From: Gramella sp. KN1008
Lineage (GTDB): Bacteria > Bacteroidota > Bacteroidia > Flavobacteriales > Flavobacteriaceae
NCBI RefSeq assembly: GCF_004332155.1
Contig: NZ_SJDV01000001.1
Coordinates: forward strand, 434,001-498,000
Direction: 5' to 3'
Length of the DNA: 64,000 nt
The notes below the pieces were generated by a model. The model saw only the letters and a program-made list of their open reading frames with translations. It was not told the DNA's origin and made no database searches. Numbering within the stretch: the stretch's first letter is position 1; each line of letters begins with the position of its first letter. The translations under genes and the position numbers were made by a program. Of this stretch, positions 44,273-51,999 are shown in pieces.

Positions 44273-44731
44273 ATGAAATTGCGTTATCTCACATATTTCT
44301 TTTTTGTTATCTCTATTAGTACTTGCTTTTCTCAGCAGCGAATAAAAAATGTTCATGTTGTCGTAGAGTACTATGCAGAAAATGAGAAATCCTTCCGATT
44401 CTTTGAAGCATCAGAAGATCTATTTCAGGTAGGCGTTCTTTCCGGTGAAATGAACAATTTTGATATTTCTGTTAACTTCAGAATGGAAGATGAATTGAGT
44501 AGTGAGGCGGGATATACTGTGTTTTCTGAAGTAGCATATTTCGATCTCCAATTAAATCACAAATTAGGCCCCTTCAACATAAGCTGGTCTATAGAGAACC
44601 TGCTCAATTCCAACAGCCCCAGCTTTGCAATTGAAGGATCGCTGGAAAGAGCTTCACCAGTTATTGAGACCGTAACTTTTGCACATGAAGCAGATTTCTT
44701 GATAAGTTCTGCAATAAGCTACAGGTTTTAG
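44273..44731 (+). CDS. Small outer-membrane barrel-like protein resembling a TonB-receptor C-terminus
   Basis: 152 residues with a signal peptide (about 1-20, CFSQQ). The mature part is made of alternating beta strands and ends in a typical outer-membrane terminal strand, FLISSAISYRF. FDLQLNHKLGPFNISWSIENLLNS and then FAIEGSLE ... VIETVTFAHEADFLI match the last strands of many Bacteroidota TonB-dependent receptors. A protein of this size cannot form a full 22-strand barrel, so it could be a stand-alone eight-strand barrel or a domesticated receptor fragment. Its place at the end of the DUF4331/TPR run suggests a cell-surface partner. Confidence 0.72.
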   Translation: MKLRYLTYFFFVISISTCFSQQRIKNVHVVVEYYAENEKSFRFFEASEDLFQVGVLSGEMNNFDISVNFRMEDELSSEAGYTVFSEVAYFDLQLNHKLGPFNISWSIENLLNSNSPSFAIEGSLERASPVIETVTFAHEADFLISSAISYRF

Positions 44732-44759
44732 TTATCATATTTTTTGGTTGGTTAGGTAG

Positions 44760-44795
44760 GCGTCTGTCAATTCTTTGGCAGGCGCTTATTTTTAA
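44760..44795. terminator. Bidirectional terminator between convergent genes
   Basis: GCGTCTGTCAA (44760-44770), loop TTCT, TTGGCAGGCGC (44775-44785), an 11-bp stem with two G-T pairs, then TTATTTTTAAA. It separates the cluster from the anti-sigma gene. Confidence 0.75.
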
Positions 44796-44816
44796 ACTGA
44801 AAGGAGTAATGGATAA

Positions 44817-45623
44817 TTAGGATGCAGCTGCTACCACTCCAATTGTGAAAAGTTGCTCCATTGTAGGCGTTTCACTTCCACCAGCCGGTTCCAGGGTGAT
44901 CCCGAAAGCTTCTGAATCGTTTGGATTTGCAATACGGAAGATCTTATTATCATCTGTAGAGAAGTCATCAAGGGTTCCCAAACTGGTTGGAGTTAAAGGA
45001 GACATTTTTAGTGACCAGACTTGATATACCTTGCCTCGGGGAGGTTCGGGCAACCCCTGGGCATCCAGATAAATATTGTCGTCCTTTCTATTCCAGTATA
45101 CCTTGGCATAGGCTTCTGGGTTGATCTGCTGCCCTTGCAGGGGAACAGTGATAATATTTTTATCCCTAAGAATAGCAACCAGGTTTTTTACTTCAGCAAG
45201 ATCGGAATTAGCTTTTTCAATTTGCTCTTCCAGTATATCATTGTTGGTTTCCACCACCTGTATCTCCTCTTTCAGATTATCCAGTTCATTCACCGTATAA
45301 ATCAAAGCGATTCCTGCTATAAGGGCCGCTGCCCAGCCGGAGTAGGTTATCCAGGAAGAACGACTTCTCTTAATAGGAATCACCTTAGAAGTTTCGTCCT
45401 GTAAATGAAGTTTAGATTTTATGGAAGGAAAGAATTGTTTTGAATCTGAAGGCGAAGCGGCTGCAGTCAAAGAGACAATGGAAGATTCTATCTTCAATAC
45501 CTCTTCGTGTACCTCAGGATATTGCAGCATCATATTGTGCACCTCTTCATTTTCCTTTTCAGAAAGGGCCCCTGCCACGTAGAGTTCGAGAATTCCTGAT
45601 GCTATGTACTCATTTATATCCAT
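44817..45623 (-). CDS. Anti-sigma factor, RskA-like
   Basis: 268 residues: an N-terminal cytoplasmic anti-sigma part (INEYIASGILELYVAGALSEKE, about 1-80), one membrane helix (about 92-112, SGWAAALIAGIALIY), a coiled coil (about 113-150), and a periplasmic RskA-type C-terminal domain with AKVYWNRKDDNIYLDAQGLP, GKVYQVWSL and AFGITLEPAGGSETPT. It should hold the ECF sigma factor encoded 3 bp upstream until a signal is received. The pair is oriented toward the DUF4331 cluster, the likely target. Confidence 0.9.
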   Translation of the reverse strand: MDINEYIASGILELYVAGALSEKENEEVHNMMLQYPEVHEEVLKIESSIVSLTAAASPSDSKQFFPSIKSKLHLQDETSKVIPIKRSRSSWITYSGWAAALIAGIALIYTVNELDNLKEEIQVVETNNDILEEQIEKANSDLAEVKNLVAILRDKNIITVPLQGQQINPEAYAKVYWNRKDDNIYLDAQGLPEPPRGKVYQVWSLKMSPLTPTSLGTLDDFSTDDNKIFRIANPNDSEAFGITLEPAGGSETPTMEQLFTIGVVAAAS

Positions 45624-45626
45624 TGA

Positions 45627-46157
45627 TTATACTCCAAGCATTTGTCGCAATTCATTTATACAATTTCTGTTCCTGGTTTTGATCGTCCCGATAGGTATTT
45701 TGAGAGTTTTGGAAGCTTCTTTTTGGGTAAATCCTTTAAAATAAAGTAGATCGATGATCTCAGTGCATTTTGCAGCAAGTTTATTTACAAAAGATTTTAT
45801 TCCAATTCCATCTGTAGCTCTACTATAATTCTCCTCGGTCTCCAATATATCTACGAAAAATTCGCTGTCAAGGTTTTTTCGAGCATTCTTAAAGTCCTTG
45901 GAGCGGGTCTTGTCTATGGCCGCGTTTCTTGCAATATTCAGCAACCAGGTAAAAAATCGGCCTTTTTTGGAAGAATAAGAATCTGCATTATGCCATGCCT
46001 TCAGGAAAACATCCTGCATTACTTCCTGGGCAATATCATGATCCCGGACGATATTATAAATTACGCCATGCATACTTTCACTGTACATATCGTACAGGGA
46101 TTCGAAAGCCTTTCCGTCTTTTTGCTGAAATTTTGAAACGAGGGCGTTGAGCTCCAT
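45627..46157 (-). CDS. ECF-type RNA polymerase sigma factor
   Basis: 176 residues. Region 2: FESLYDMYSESMHGVIYNIV and IAQEVMQDVFLKAWHNADSY ... GRFFTWLLNIARNAAIDKTRS; region 4: EIIDLLYFKGFTQKEASKTL and IPIGTIKTRNRNCINELR. All are standard for sigma-70 family ECF members, at the usual length. It is followed after 3 bp by the anti-sigma gene. A 500-bp non-coding stretch lies upstream. A promoter resembling that of the DUF4331 cluster could not be confirmed there. Confidence 0.93.
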   Translation of the reverse strand: MELNALVSKFQQKDGKAFESLYDMYSESMHGVIYNIVRDHDIAQEVMQDVFLKAWHNADSYSSKKGRFFTWLLNIARNAAIDKTRSKDFKNARKNLDSEFFVDILETEENYSRATDGIGIKSFVNKLAAKCTEIIDLLYFKGFTQKEASKTLKIPIGTIKTRNRNCINELRQMLGV

Positions 46158-46662
46158 AAAAAGTTTTGCTGAACTAATGTAGGAATTTAATCTTTACCGG
46201 GCATGGTTTCTTAAGGAATGAAAATTTCTTTTATGTGAAGGAGCACCAATATTCTGAGTATTTGTAGTTATTTCAGGCTTGGATCTTCATTAAGTTCTAT
46301 ATAAAAGACACTGGTTAACCAAATCAATTGTTGGAGTGTTTTGTTGAGGTTGTTTTTATAAATAATCAATGCGGTGTTTTGACTATTAAACTACATTCCG
46401 GAGGAGTTTCAGCCGGGACAGATTTTCCGCAGATGTTAAGGGACAATGCCAAAGCGCGACACTTCTTCTAAATTATTAGTAGTTTTTTAAGGCTTTATCC
46501 TGCTGTGTCTTTATTTTTTTTAGGTTTTCTGCTCAATTATTTCTAACTCATTACCATAGGAGACCAGCATCTTTTTAAATTAATTTGTAGACCGGATGAA
46601 ATAACTCAACCTCGGATTCCTCTCAGTAAATCTTCTATAGATTCTTTTTCCAATTCAGCTTT
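46158..46662. other. 505-bp non-coding stretch upstream of the sigma gene
   Basis: No ORF of coding character and no repeat shared with the rest of the window were seen. The sequence is A/T-rich. It must hold the sigma gene's promoter but I cannot pick one. Confidence 0.35.
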
Positions 46663-46709
46663 GAGTACCAAAGACCCTCTTGATCTTTAGATTTTGAGGG
46701 TTTTTTGTT
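46663..46709. repeat. Direct repeat, right copy
   Basis: GAGTACCAAAGACCCTCTT and then ATCTTTAGATTTTGAGGGTT repeat the sequence at 39218-39263, which contains a tRNA-Leu 3' end. Here there is no tRNA upstream, so the GAGTACCA looks out of place. Confidence 0.8.
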
Positions 46710-46739
46710 TTGTAACTTAGGGATAATGACTTCAAATCA

Positions 46740-47229
46740 GATTTCTCCCTGCGGTCGAAATGACCGGAAAATACAGTAAATATTTATGGCTTTTTAATAG
46801 TCATCTTGAACGAATGTGAGAGATCTTCCCCGGTTCCATTCCTTTTCTTTTTCCCATCGCCGGAAAAAGAAACAAAAAGGTCTAGGCTTACGAAAATTTA
46901 AATGAATTTTTCGCTCAGCAGCTAAATTTTAGGAACTCGTCCGCTTTGGGCGGACTCAAACAGCCTAAAATTTTACGCTGCTTTCACTTTAAATTCTGGT
47001 TTAAATTTTCGGTATGCCGGGGTTTTTAAGAAGGAAATTGAATTTTCTATTTTTCAGTTTTAGAAAGGTGAGCTCACCAAGATTGTTGTAAAATAAAAGT
47101 CCTCAGTTTCGACTTCGGGACCCACAGGCTATAAATCTTTTAAAAATGAATAGCTGTTTGAAAGTCATCTCGAACGAATGTGAGAGATCTATTTTCAGTG
47201 TCCTTCTTTTCTGGCAATAATTTTAATCT
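46740..47229. repeat. Composite repeat unit 1 (about 490 bp)
   Basis: Order: AGATTTCTCCCTGCGG arm, AT-rich spacer, GTCATCTTGAACGAATG arm (46800-46826), hairpin TTTCTTTTTCC/GGAAAAAGAAA (46844-46872), 134-bp palindrome (46885-47018), GTGAGCTCAC box, AGTTTCGACTTCGGGAC box, then GTCATCTCGAACGAATG arm (47164-47190). The AGATTTCTCC and GTCATCTCG arms are inverted copies of each other. Confidence 0.85.
46885..47018 (-). repeat. 134-bp structured palindrome, copy B
   Basis: Arms pair from GGCTTACGAAAATTTAAA to TTTAAATTTTCGGTATGCC, then GCAGCTAAATTTTAGG with CCTAAAATTTTACGCTGC, capped by GTCCGC-TTTGG-GCGGAC (46939-46955). Strand is given relative to the copy at 38.4 kb. Confidence 0.85.
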
Positions 47230-47640
47230 AGATTTCTCCCTGCGGTCGAAATGACCGGAAAATACAGTAAATATTTATGGCTTTTTGATAGTCATCTTGA
47301 ACGAATGTGAGAGATCTTCCCCGGTTCCATTCCTTTTCTTTTTCCCATCGCCGGAAAAAGAAACAAAGAGGTCTAGGCTTACGAAAATCTAACTGAATTT
47401 TTCGTTCAGCAGCTAAATTTTAGGAACTCGTCTGCCTTGGGCAGACTCAAACAGCCTAAAATTTTACGCTGCTTTCACTTTAAATTCTGGTTTAAATTTT
47501 CGGTATGCCGGGGTTTTTAAGAAGGAAATTGAATTTTCTATTTTTCAGTTTTAAAATGGTGAGCTCACCAGGATTGTTGTAAAATAAAAGTCCTCAGTTT
47601 CGACTTCGGGACCCACAGGCGAAAAATCCGTTAAAAAAGA
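47230..47640. repeat. Composite repeat unit 2
   Basis: Same order as unit 1. The 134-bp palindrome lies at 47376-47509. It differs from other copies by a paired change in the apex: GTCTGC-CTTGG-GCAGAC (47430-47446). The unit then leads into a variant, inverted copy. Confidence 0.85.
47376..47509 (-). repeat. 134-bp structured palindrome, copy C
   Basis: Same length and arms as copy B; the apical stem has C-to-T and G-to-A changes on opposite sides, which keep the pair. Confidence 0.85.
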
Positions 47641-47772
47641 ATTGCTGTTTGAGCCCGCCCCAAAGCGGGCGAGTTCAATTCTTTTAGGATTCGAGCCGTA
47701 TTGGGTGAACAAGAAACTGAAGACTAGATTTTTTGTTTCTTTTTCATCAATGGAAAAAGAAAGGAATAAAAT
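47641..47772 (+). repeat. Inverted, shortened repeat variant (copy D)
   Basis: GCTGTTTGAG leads into apex GCCCGC-CCCAAA-GCGGGC (47653-47670) and GAGTTC, in the opposite direction to copies B and C. A second hairpin TTTCTTTTTC/GAAAAAGAAA (about 47739-47765) follows. A 71-codon frame starting at 47642 is an artefact of this repeat. Confidence 0.7.
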
Positions 47773-47810
47773 CTTTTTGTTTTATAACCTTCTACGAATA
47801 ATCCTCATCC

Positions 47811-47915
47811 AGATTTCTCCCCCGAATCCTCGGAGTCGAAATGACCAGAAACTATAAAATTAAATTCATATTTAATTGTTCTCTGAAAAGTCATCTCGAA
47901 CTAAGGTGAGAGATC
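47811..47915. repeat. Palindromic-arm pair next to the DJ-1 gene
   Basis: AGATTTCTCCCCCGAATC arm and GTCGAAATGACC (to about 47845), then GTCATCTCGAACTAAGG (47889-47915). These are diverged copies of the arms in units 1 and 2. Confidence 0.65.
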
Positions 47916-47975
47916 TTCCTCGGTTCCATTCCTTTTCTTTTTCCCATCGCCGGAAAAAGAAAGAGATAAAACATT

Positions 47976-48653
47976 TTAATTAAGCATTCCTAAGAGTTTT
48001 TCTGCTGCCGGGCCTGAAGATGCCGGGTTCTGTCCCGTTACCAGGTTCCCGTCTACCAGTACATATTCTTCCCAGTCACCGGCTTTGGAGTAGATACCTC
48101 CGTTTTCCTTTAGCATATCCTCAACTAGGAAAGGCACCACGTCGGTTAACTGTACAGCTTCTTCTTCGCTATTGGTAAAGCCGGTTACTTTCTTGCCTTT
48201 TACCAGGGGTTCGCCATCTTTGCGCTTAACATTCTTTAAGGCAGCCGGAGCATGGCAAACAAAACCAATAGGTTTATTCGCAGCATTAAAACTTTCAATC
48301 AGGCTGATGGAATCTCTGTCCTGCGAAAGATCCCAAAGCGGACCGTGACCACCGGGATAGAAGACAGCGTCAAAATCTTCAGCCTTCATATCAGACAATA
48401 CCTTAGTGTTGTTGATCACTTTTTGCGCCGCCTCATCCTTGTGAAATCGCCTGGTATCCTCGGTCTGGGCATCTTCGGTATCAGAGTTGGGATCTATGGG
48501 AGCTTTCCCTCCCTTGGGACTCGCCACCGTGATATCCACACCTTTATCCAGTAATTTATAATAGGGACTGGCGAATTCTTCTACCCAGAATCCTGTTTTG
48601 TTTCCTGTATCTCCCAGTTTGTCATGGGACGTAAGTACAAATAATACTTTCAT
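47976..48653 (-). CDS. DJ-1/PfpI family protein (Hsp31-like, class I glutamine amidotransferase fold)
   Basis: 225 residues. VLFVLTSHDKLGDTGNKTGFW at the N-terminus, AVFYPGGHGPLWDL (acidic and His site), and the nucleophile C133 in GFVCHAPAAL. KVTGFTNSEEEAV and DGNLVTGQNPASSGP are typical of the Hsp31-type branch, whose members act as glyoxalase III, deglycase or chaperone-like proteins; I cannot choose between them. It is the only gene inside the repeat field, read on the minus strand with repeats on both sides. A GATCCCG/CGGGATC hairpin lies 24 bp before its start. Confidence 0.9.
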   Translation of the reverse strand: MKVLFVLTSHDKLGDTGNKTGFWVEEFASPYYKLLDKGVDITVASPKGGKAPIDPNSDTEDAQTEDTRRFHKDEAAQKVINNTKVLSDMKAEDFDAVFYPGGHGPLWDLSQDRDSISLIESFNAANKPIGFVCHAPAALKNVKRKDGEPLVKGKKVTGFTNSEEEAVQLTDVVPFLVEDMLKENGGIYSKAGDWEEYVLVDGNLVTGQNPASSGPAAEKLLGMLN

Positions 48654-48839
48654 AGCTTTTATTTTTAGATTTATATGATCCCGACTTCTTCATTTTCGGC
48701 GGGATCTCGTTATAAAGCAAGCTAAGTATTTTCATATGGTTTTTGTGTTATAGAAAAACTAAGATTTTGGTGAGGGAAGCTACTTTAGGCTTTTATTTAG
48801 AGGTGTTGAGGTCTTTTCCCGGCTTATAGGTTTTTAGCC
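48654..48839. other. Upstream region of the DJ-1 gene
   Basis: It holds the hairpin GATCCCG ... CGGGATC (about 48677-48705), then sequence without recognised features up to the next repeat unit. Confidence 0.4.
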
Positions 48840-49260
48840 GAAAAAAATGTGCTCAGTTTCGACTTCGGGACCCATTGGCGAAAAATCCGTTAAAAATGAA
48901 TTGCTGTTTGAAAGTCATCTCGAACGAATGTGAGAGATCTATTTCCATAGTCCTTCTTTTCTGGCAATAATTTTAATCTAGATTTCTCCCCTTCGGTCGA
49001 AATGACCGGAAACTACAGTAAATATTTATGGCTTTTTAATAGTCATCTTGAACGAATGTGAGAGATCTTCCTGGGTTCCATTCCTTTTCTTTTTCCCATC
49101 GCCGGAAAAAGAAACAAAAAGGTCTAGGCTTACGAAAATTTAAATGAATTTTTCGCTCAGCAGCTAAATTTTAGGAACTCGTCCGCTTTGGGCGGACTCA
49201 AACAGCCTAAAATTTTACGCTGTTTTCACTTTAAATTCTGGTTTAAATTTTCGGTATGCC
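48840..49260. repeat. Composite repeat unit 3
   Basis: AGTTTCGACTTCGGGAC box, GTCATCTCGAACGAATG arm (48914-48940), AGATTTCTCC arm (48980), GTCATCTTGAACG arm (about 49041), hairpin and 134-bp palindrome (49127-49260). The right part of the unit is missing. Confidence 0.85.
49127..49260 (-). repeat. 134-bp structured palindrome, copy E
   Basis: Same as copy B apart from one change (GCTGTT for GCTGCT) in the lower stem. Confidence 0.85.
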
Positions 49261-49429
49261 CTATTTTAAAGGAAAGTGAAGCTCTGATTTTTTCAGTTCC
49301 ATTAAGATCAGCTCAAAAGTCATTTTACTTCAAAACCTGGTTAATCAACCTATCTTTTTTGCAAGTGTAGTGCTTCTCCGGCGTTAAGAATTTTTGAAGC
49401 CCTGGAAAAAATTTAGCCGGGGAAGTACG

Positions 49430-49516
49430 GTTCTAATTTTGCGGTGGCAAAATTGGAAACACCTACAAAAAAGTGTCCTTTTTTTGGTTCGTTTTTTTGG
49501 ACAGGCAAAAAAATGA
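49430..49516 (+). repeat. Variant hairpin pair (copy F)
   Basis: AATTTTGC-GGTG-GCAAAATT hairpin (about 49437-49456), then GTTCGTTTTTTTG-GACAGG-CAAAAAAATGAAC (about 49487-49518). The second is the companion hairpin with different loop and stem bases, in the orientation of the 38.4-kb copy. Confidence 0.65.
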
Positions 49517-49570
49517 ACTATCCTAAAACCTCTTTATCTCCATAGAGTGTATTCAAAACCTGGTGAGTAT

Positions 49571-49971
49571 ATCTCTGTTCCATTCCTTTTCTTTTTCCCA
49601 TCGCCGGAAAAAGAAACAAAAAGGTCTAGCCTTACGAAAATTTAAATGAATTTTTCGCTCAGCAGCTAAATTTTAGGAACTCGTCCGCTTTGGGCGGACT
49701 CAAACAGCCTAAAATTTTACGCTGCTTTCACTTTAAATTCTGCTTTAAATTTTCGGTATGCCGGTTTTTAAGAAGGAAATTGAATTTTCTATTATTCAGT
49801 TTTAGAAAGGTGAGCTTACCAACATTGTTGTAAAATAAAAGTCCTCAGGTTCGACTTCGGGACCCACAGGCTATAAATCTGTTAAAAATGAATTGCTGTT
49901 TGAAAGTCATCTCGAACGAATGTGAGAGATCTATTTCCATCGTCCTTCTTTTCTGGCAATAATTTTAATCT
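49571..49971. repeat. Composite repeat unit 4
   Basis: Companion hairpin, 134-bp palindrome (49629-49762), GTGAGCTTACC box, AGGTTCGACTTCGGGAC box, GTCATCTCGAACGAATG arm (about 49905). Confidence 0.85.
49629..49762 (-). repeat. 134-bp structured palindrome, copy G
   Basis: Same length and apex as copy B; the first bases read GCCTTA instead of GGCTTA. Confidence 0.85.
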
Positions 49972-50493
49972 AGATTTCTCCCCTTCGGTCGAAATGACCG
50001 AAAACTACAGTAAATATTTATTGCTTTTTAATAGTCATCTTGAACGAATGTGAGGGATCTTCCTCTGTTCTATTCCTTTTCTTTTTCCCATCGCCGGAAA
50101 AAGAAACAAAAAGGTCTAGGCTTACGAAAATTTAAATGAATTTTTCGCTCAGCAGCTAAATTTTAGGAACTCGTCCGCTTTGGGCGGACTCAAACAGCCT
50201 AAAATTTTACGCTGCTTTCACTTTAAATTCTGGTTTAAATTTTCGGTATGCCGGGGTTTTTAAGAAGGAAATTGAATTTTCTTTTATTCAGTTTTAGAAA
50301 GGTGAGCTCACCAACATTGTTGTAAAATAAAAGTCCTCAGTTTCGACTTCGGGACCCACAGGCTATAAATCTGTTAAAAATGAATTGCTGTTTGAAAGTC
50401 ATCTCGAACGAATGTGAGAGATCTATTTCCATGGTCCTTCTTTTCTGGTAGTAATTTTAATCTAGATTTCTCCCTCCGGTCGAAATGACCAGC
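49972..50493. repeat. Composite repeat unit 5 and closing arm
   Basis: AGATTTCTCC arm (49972), GTCATCTTGAACG arm (about 50034), hairpin, palindrome (50119-50252), GTGAGCTCACC and TCGACTTCGGGAC boxes, GTCATCTCGAACGAATG arm (about 50397) and a final AGATTTCTCCCTCCGG arm (50464-50491), 41 bp before the next gene. Confidence 0.85.
50119..50252 (-). repeat. 134-bp structured palindrome, copy H
   Basis: Same as copy B over the whole length as far as I can read. Confidence 0.85.
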
Positions 50494-50533
50494 AAACATT
50501 AAAGAGAAACTCAAAATTTCCTTAACTTTAAGT

Positions 50534-51688
50534 ATGAACAGCCAGTATACTATTATCATCGCCGGTGCCGGGGGGATCGCCCGGGCCGCCGGACTCATGC
50601 TCGCGGAATTAAGCGGCGTGGTGCCCAATCTTTTTATCCTTAACCGAAGCCTGGAAAATGCTCAAAAAATGGCCCACTGGCTCCAAAAAGGATCTTCACG
50701 GGGAATCCAGGTGGAGTGTTTTGAGCTGCCCGAAGATGAGATCCCGGTTAGAGTTAGGGAGGCCCTGGAGAGTGCAGATATTTTGCTTGACTGTCTTCCC
50801 GGAAGTCAGGCTCCCGGGATGGCCCAGCTGGCAAAGGACTTTAATTTGCATTATGCCAATCTCACCGAGTATGTCTCCGAAACCGAAACTATAAAGAACC
50901 TGGCTGCCGATACCGGTACGGGTTTCTTATTACAGACCGGCCTTGCGCCCGGTTATATAGATGTGCTGGGGAATCACCTTTTCCAGACCTTCTGTAAAAG
51001 ATTCAATGTGGAGAAAGCAGATTCCATCGCGCTAAAAGTAGGAGCGCTTACCCGGCATGCCGTGGCCCCGTATTATTACGGATTCACCTGGAGCCCGGTT
51101 GGGGTAGCCACCGAATATCTTAAAGACGCTGTGGTGATCCGTGACTATAAGGAGCGGACTTTGCCTTCGCTTTCTGAAAGAAATCGCATTATCATAGACG
51201 GAAAGACCTATGAAGAAGACCTTACCTCTGGTGGCGCGGCCGACCTGCCACAGAGCCTGAGCCATAAAGTGAGGAAGCTTGACTATAAGACGCTGAGGTT
51301 TCCCGGGCACTATGCCTGGGTGGATGAACAGCTTACACTCATAGGGCACAGCCTGCATATAGTAGATGAGCTACAGCAAAAGATGGAGGATGTGATCCCT
51401 CATATAGAAGAAGACCAGATCATATTGTATGCCTCGGTAGAGGGGAAGGATGATAAAGGCGCCAGGCGCAAATTAGAGGTGTCCAAGAAGATCCTGCCAC
51501 AAAAGATAGGTAATCACAGGCTGCGCACCATTCAAACCACCACCGCGGCTCCCTTGCTGCAGTCTGCCATGCTGTTACTCGAAAGCTCCGCCAAAGGGGT
51601 GATCCTTCAAAGCGAGATCGAAACCGCTGACTTTTTAAATGGCCATTTTATCAAGCCGATTTATGGGGAGATCGTTTTGGAATTGTAG
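50534..51688 (+). CDS. Saccharopine dehydrogenase-like NAD(P)-binding protein
   Basis: 384 residues. Rossmann start IIIAGAGGIARAAGLMLAE (GxGGxxR) and ADILLDCLPGSQAPGMAQLA, then HYANLTEYVSETETIKNL and LQTGLAPGYIDVLGNHLF, which are the domain II motifs of saccharopine dehydrogenase-type reductases. The C-terminal part (about 265-384) is the usual alpha/beta domain. The family includes lysine-pathway and polyamine enzymes; the substrate here is unknown. It starts right after the repeat field and is followed by a gap with an operator-like palindrome, so it is probably separate from the defence operon. Confidence 0.85.
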   Translation: MNSQYTIIIAGAGGIARAAGLMLAELSGVVPNLFILNRSLENAQKMAHWLQKGSSRGIQVECFELPEDEIPVRVREALESADILLDCLPGSQAPGMAQLAKDFNLHYANLTEYVSETETIKNLAADTGTGFLLQTGLAPGYIDVLGNHLFQTFCKRFNVEKADSIALKVGALTRHAVAPYYYGFTWSPVGVATEYLKDAVVIRDYKERTLPSLSERNRIIIDGKTYEEDLTSGGAADLPQSLSHKVRKLDYKTLRFPGHYAWVDEQLTLIGHSLHIVDELQQKMEDVIPHIEEDQIILYASVEGKDDKGARRKLEVSKKILPQKIGNHRLRTIQTTTAAPLLQSAMLLLESSAKGVILQSEIETADFLNGHFIKPIYGEIVLEL

Positions 51689-51723
51689 AACGGGGATGGT
51701 TTAACTTCTGGTTGTTTTTATTT

Positions 51724-51740
51724 GCGACATGTCTTGTCGT
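51724..51740. promoter_or_regulatory. Operator-like palindrome before the small-gene/defence run
   Basis: CGACATGTCTTGTCG: CGACA and TGTCG are inverted, and GACATGTC inside is a perfect palindrome. TTTG (51721-51724) overlaps it and TATTCTTG (51751-51758) lies downstream, but the spacing of 26 bp does not fit a standard promoter. It lies 38 bp before the start at 51778. Confidence 0.35.
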
Positions 51741-51777
51741 AATCTTGCTTTATTCTTGTACTGAATGAAATTTCAAC

Positions 51778-51996
51778 ATGAGAAAACTCGAGATCACCCT
51801 TACCGAAGAACAATTCAAACATATCATTGCAGAGCGTAACTACGGCAATAGAATCAATCTGGAAGAAGAGACTTTTGGGGGCTTCGAACTGTGTTTACGT
51901 GTGGCTAGTCCAGATGTATTCCCGGCCACTCTGGAAATGAAAATGATGAATACCATAGACCTGGGAGAAGTAGAATGGAAATTCTTAAAAATTTAG
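51778..51996 (+). CDS. Small unknown protein (72 aa)
   Basis: A 72-residue protein, MRKLEITLTEEQFKHIIAER onward, soluble, charged, with a central LEEETFGGFELCLRVASPDV segment. I do not recognise a family. Its start context is normal, coding character looks good, and it ends 3 bp before the next small gene, so the two form a pair upstream of hsdM. It could be an accessory of the defence operon, but the 117-bp gap before hsdM leaves that open. Confidence 0.65.
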   Translation: MRKLEITLTEEQFKHIIAERNYGNRINLEEETFGGFELCLRVASPDVFPATLEMKMMNTIDLGEVEWKFLKI

Positions 51997-51999
51997 ATT

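Noticed and set aside
47642..47857. 71-codon plus-strand frame in the repeat field
   Set aside because: It lies within repeat copy D and the neighbouring arm; the codons reflect the palindrome, not a protein.
49188..49370. 60-codon plus-strand frame
   Set aside because: It lies across palindrome copy E; the other copies of the repeat do not keep the frame.
46740..50493. CRISPR array in the repeat field
   Set aside because: Units are about 490 bp and palindromic, spacers are themselves repeated, and no cas gene is near.
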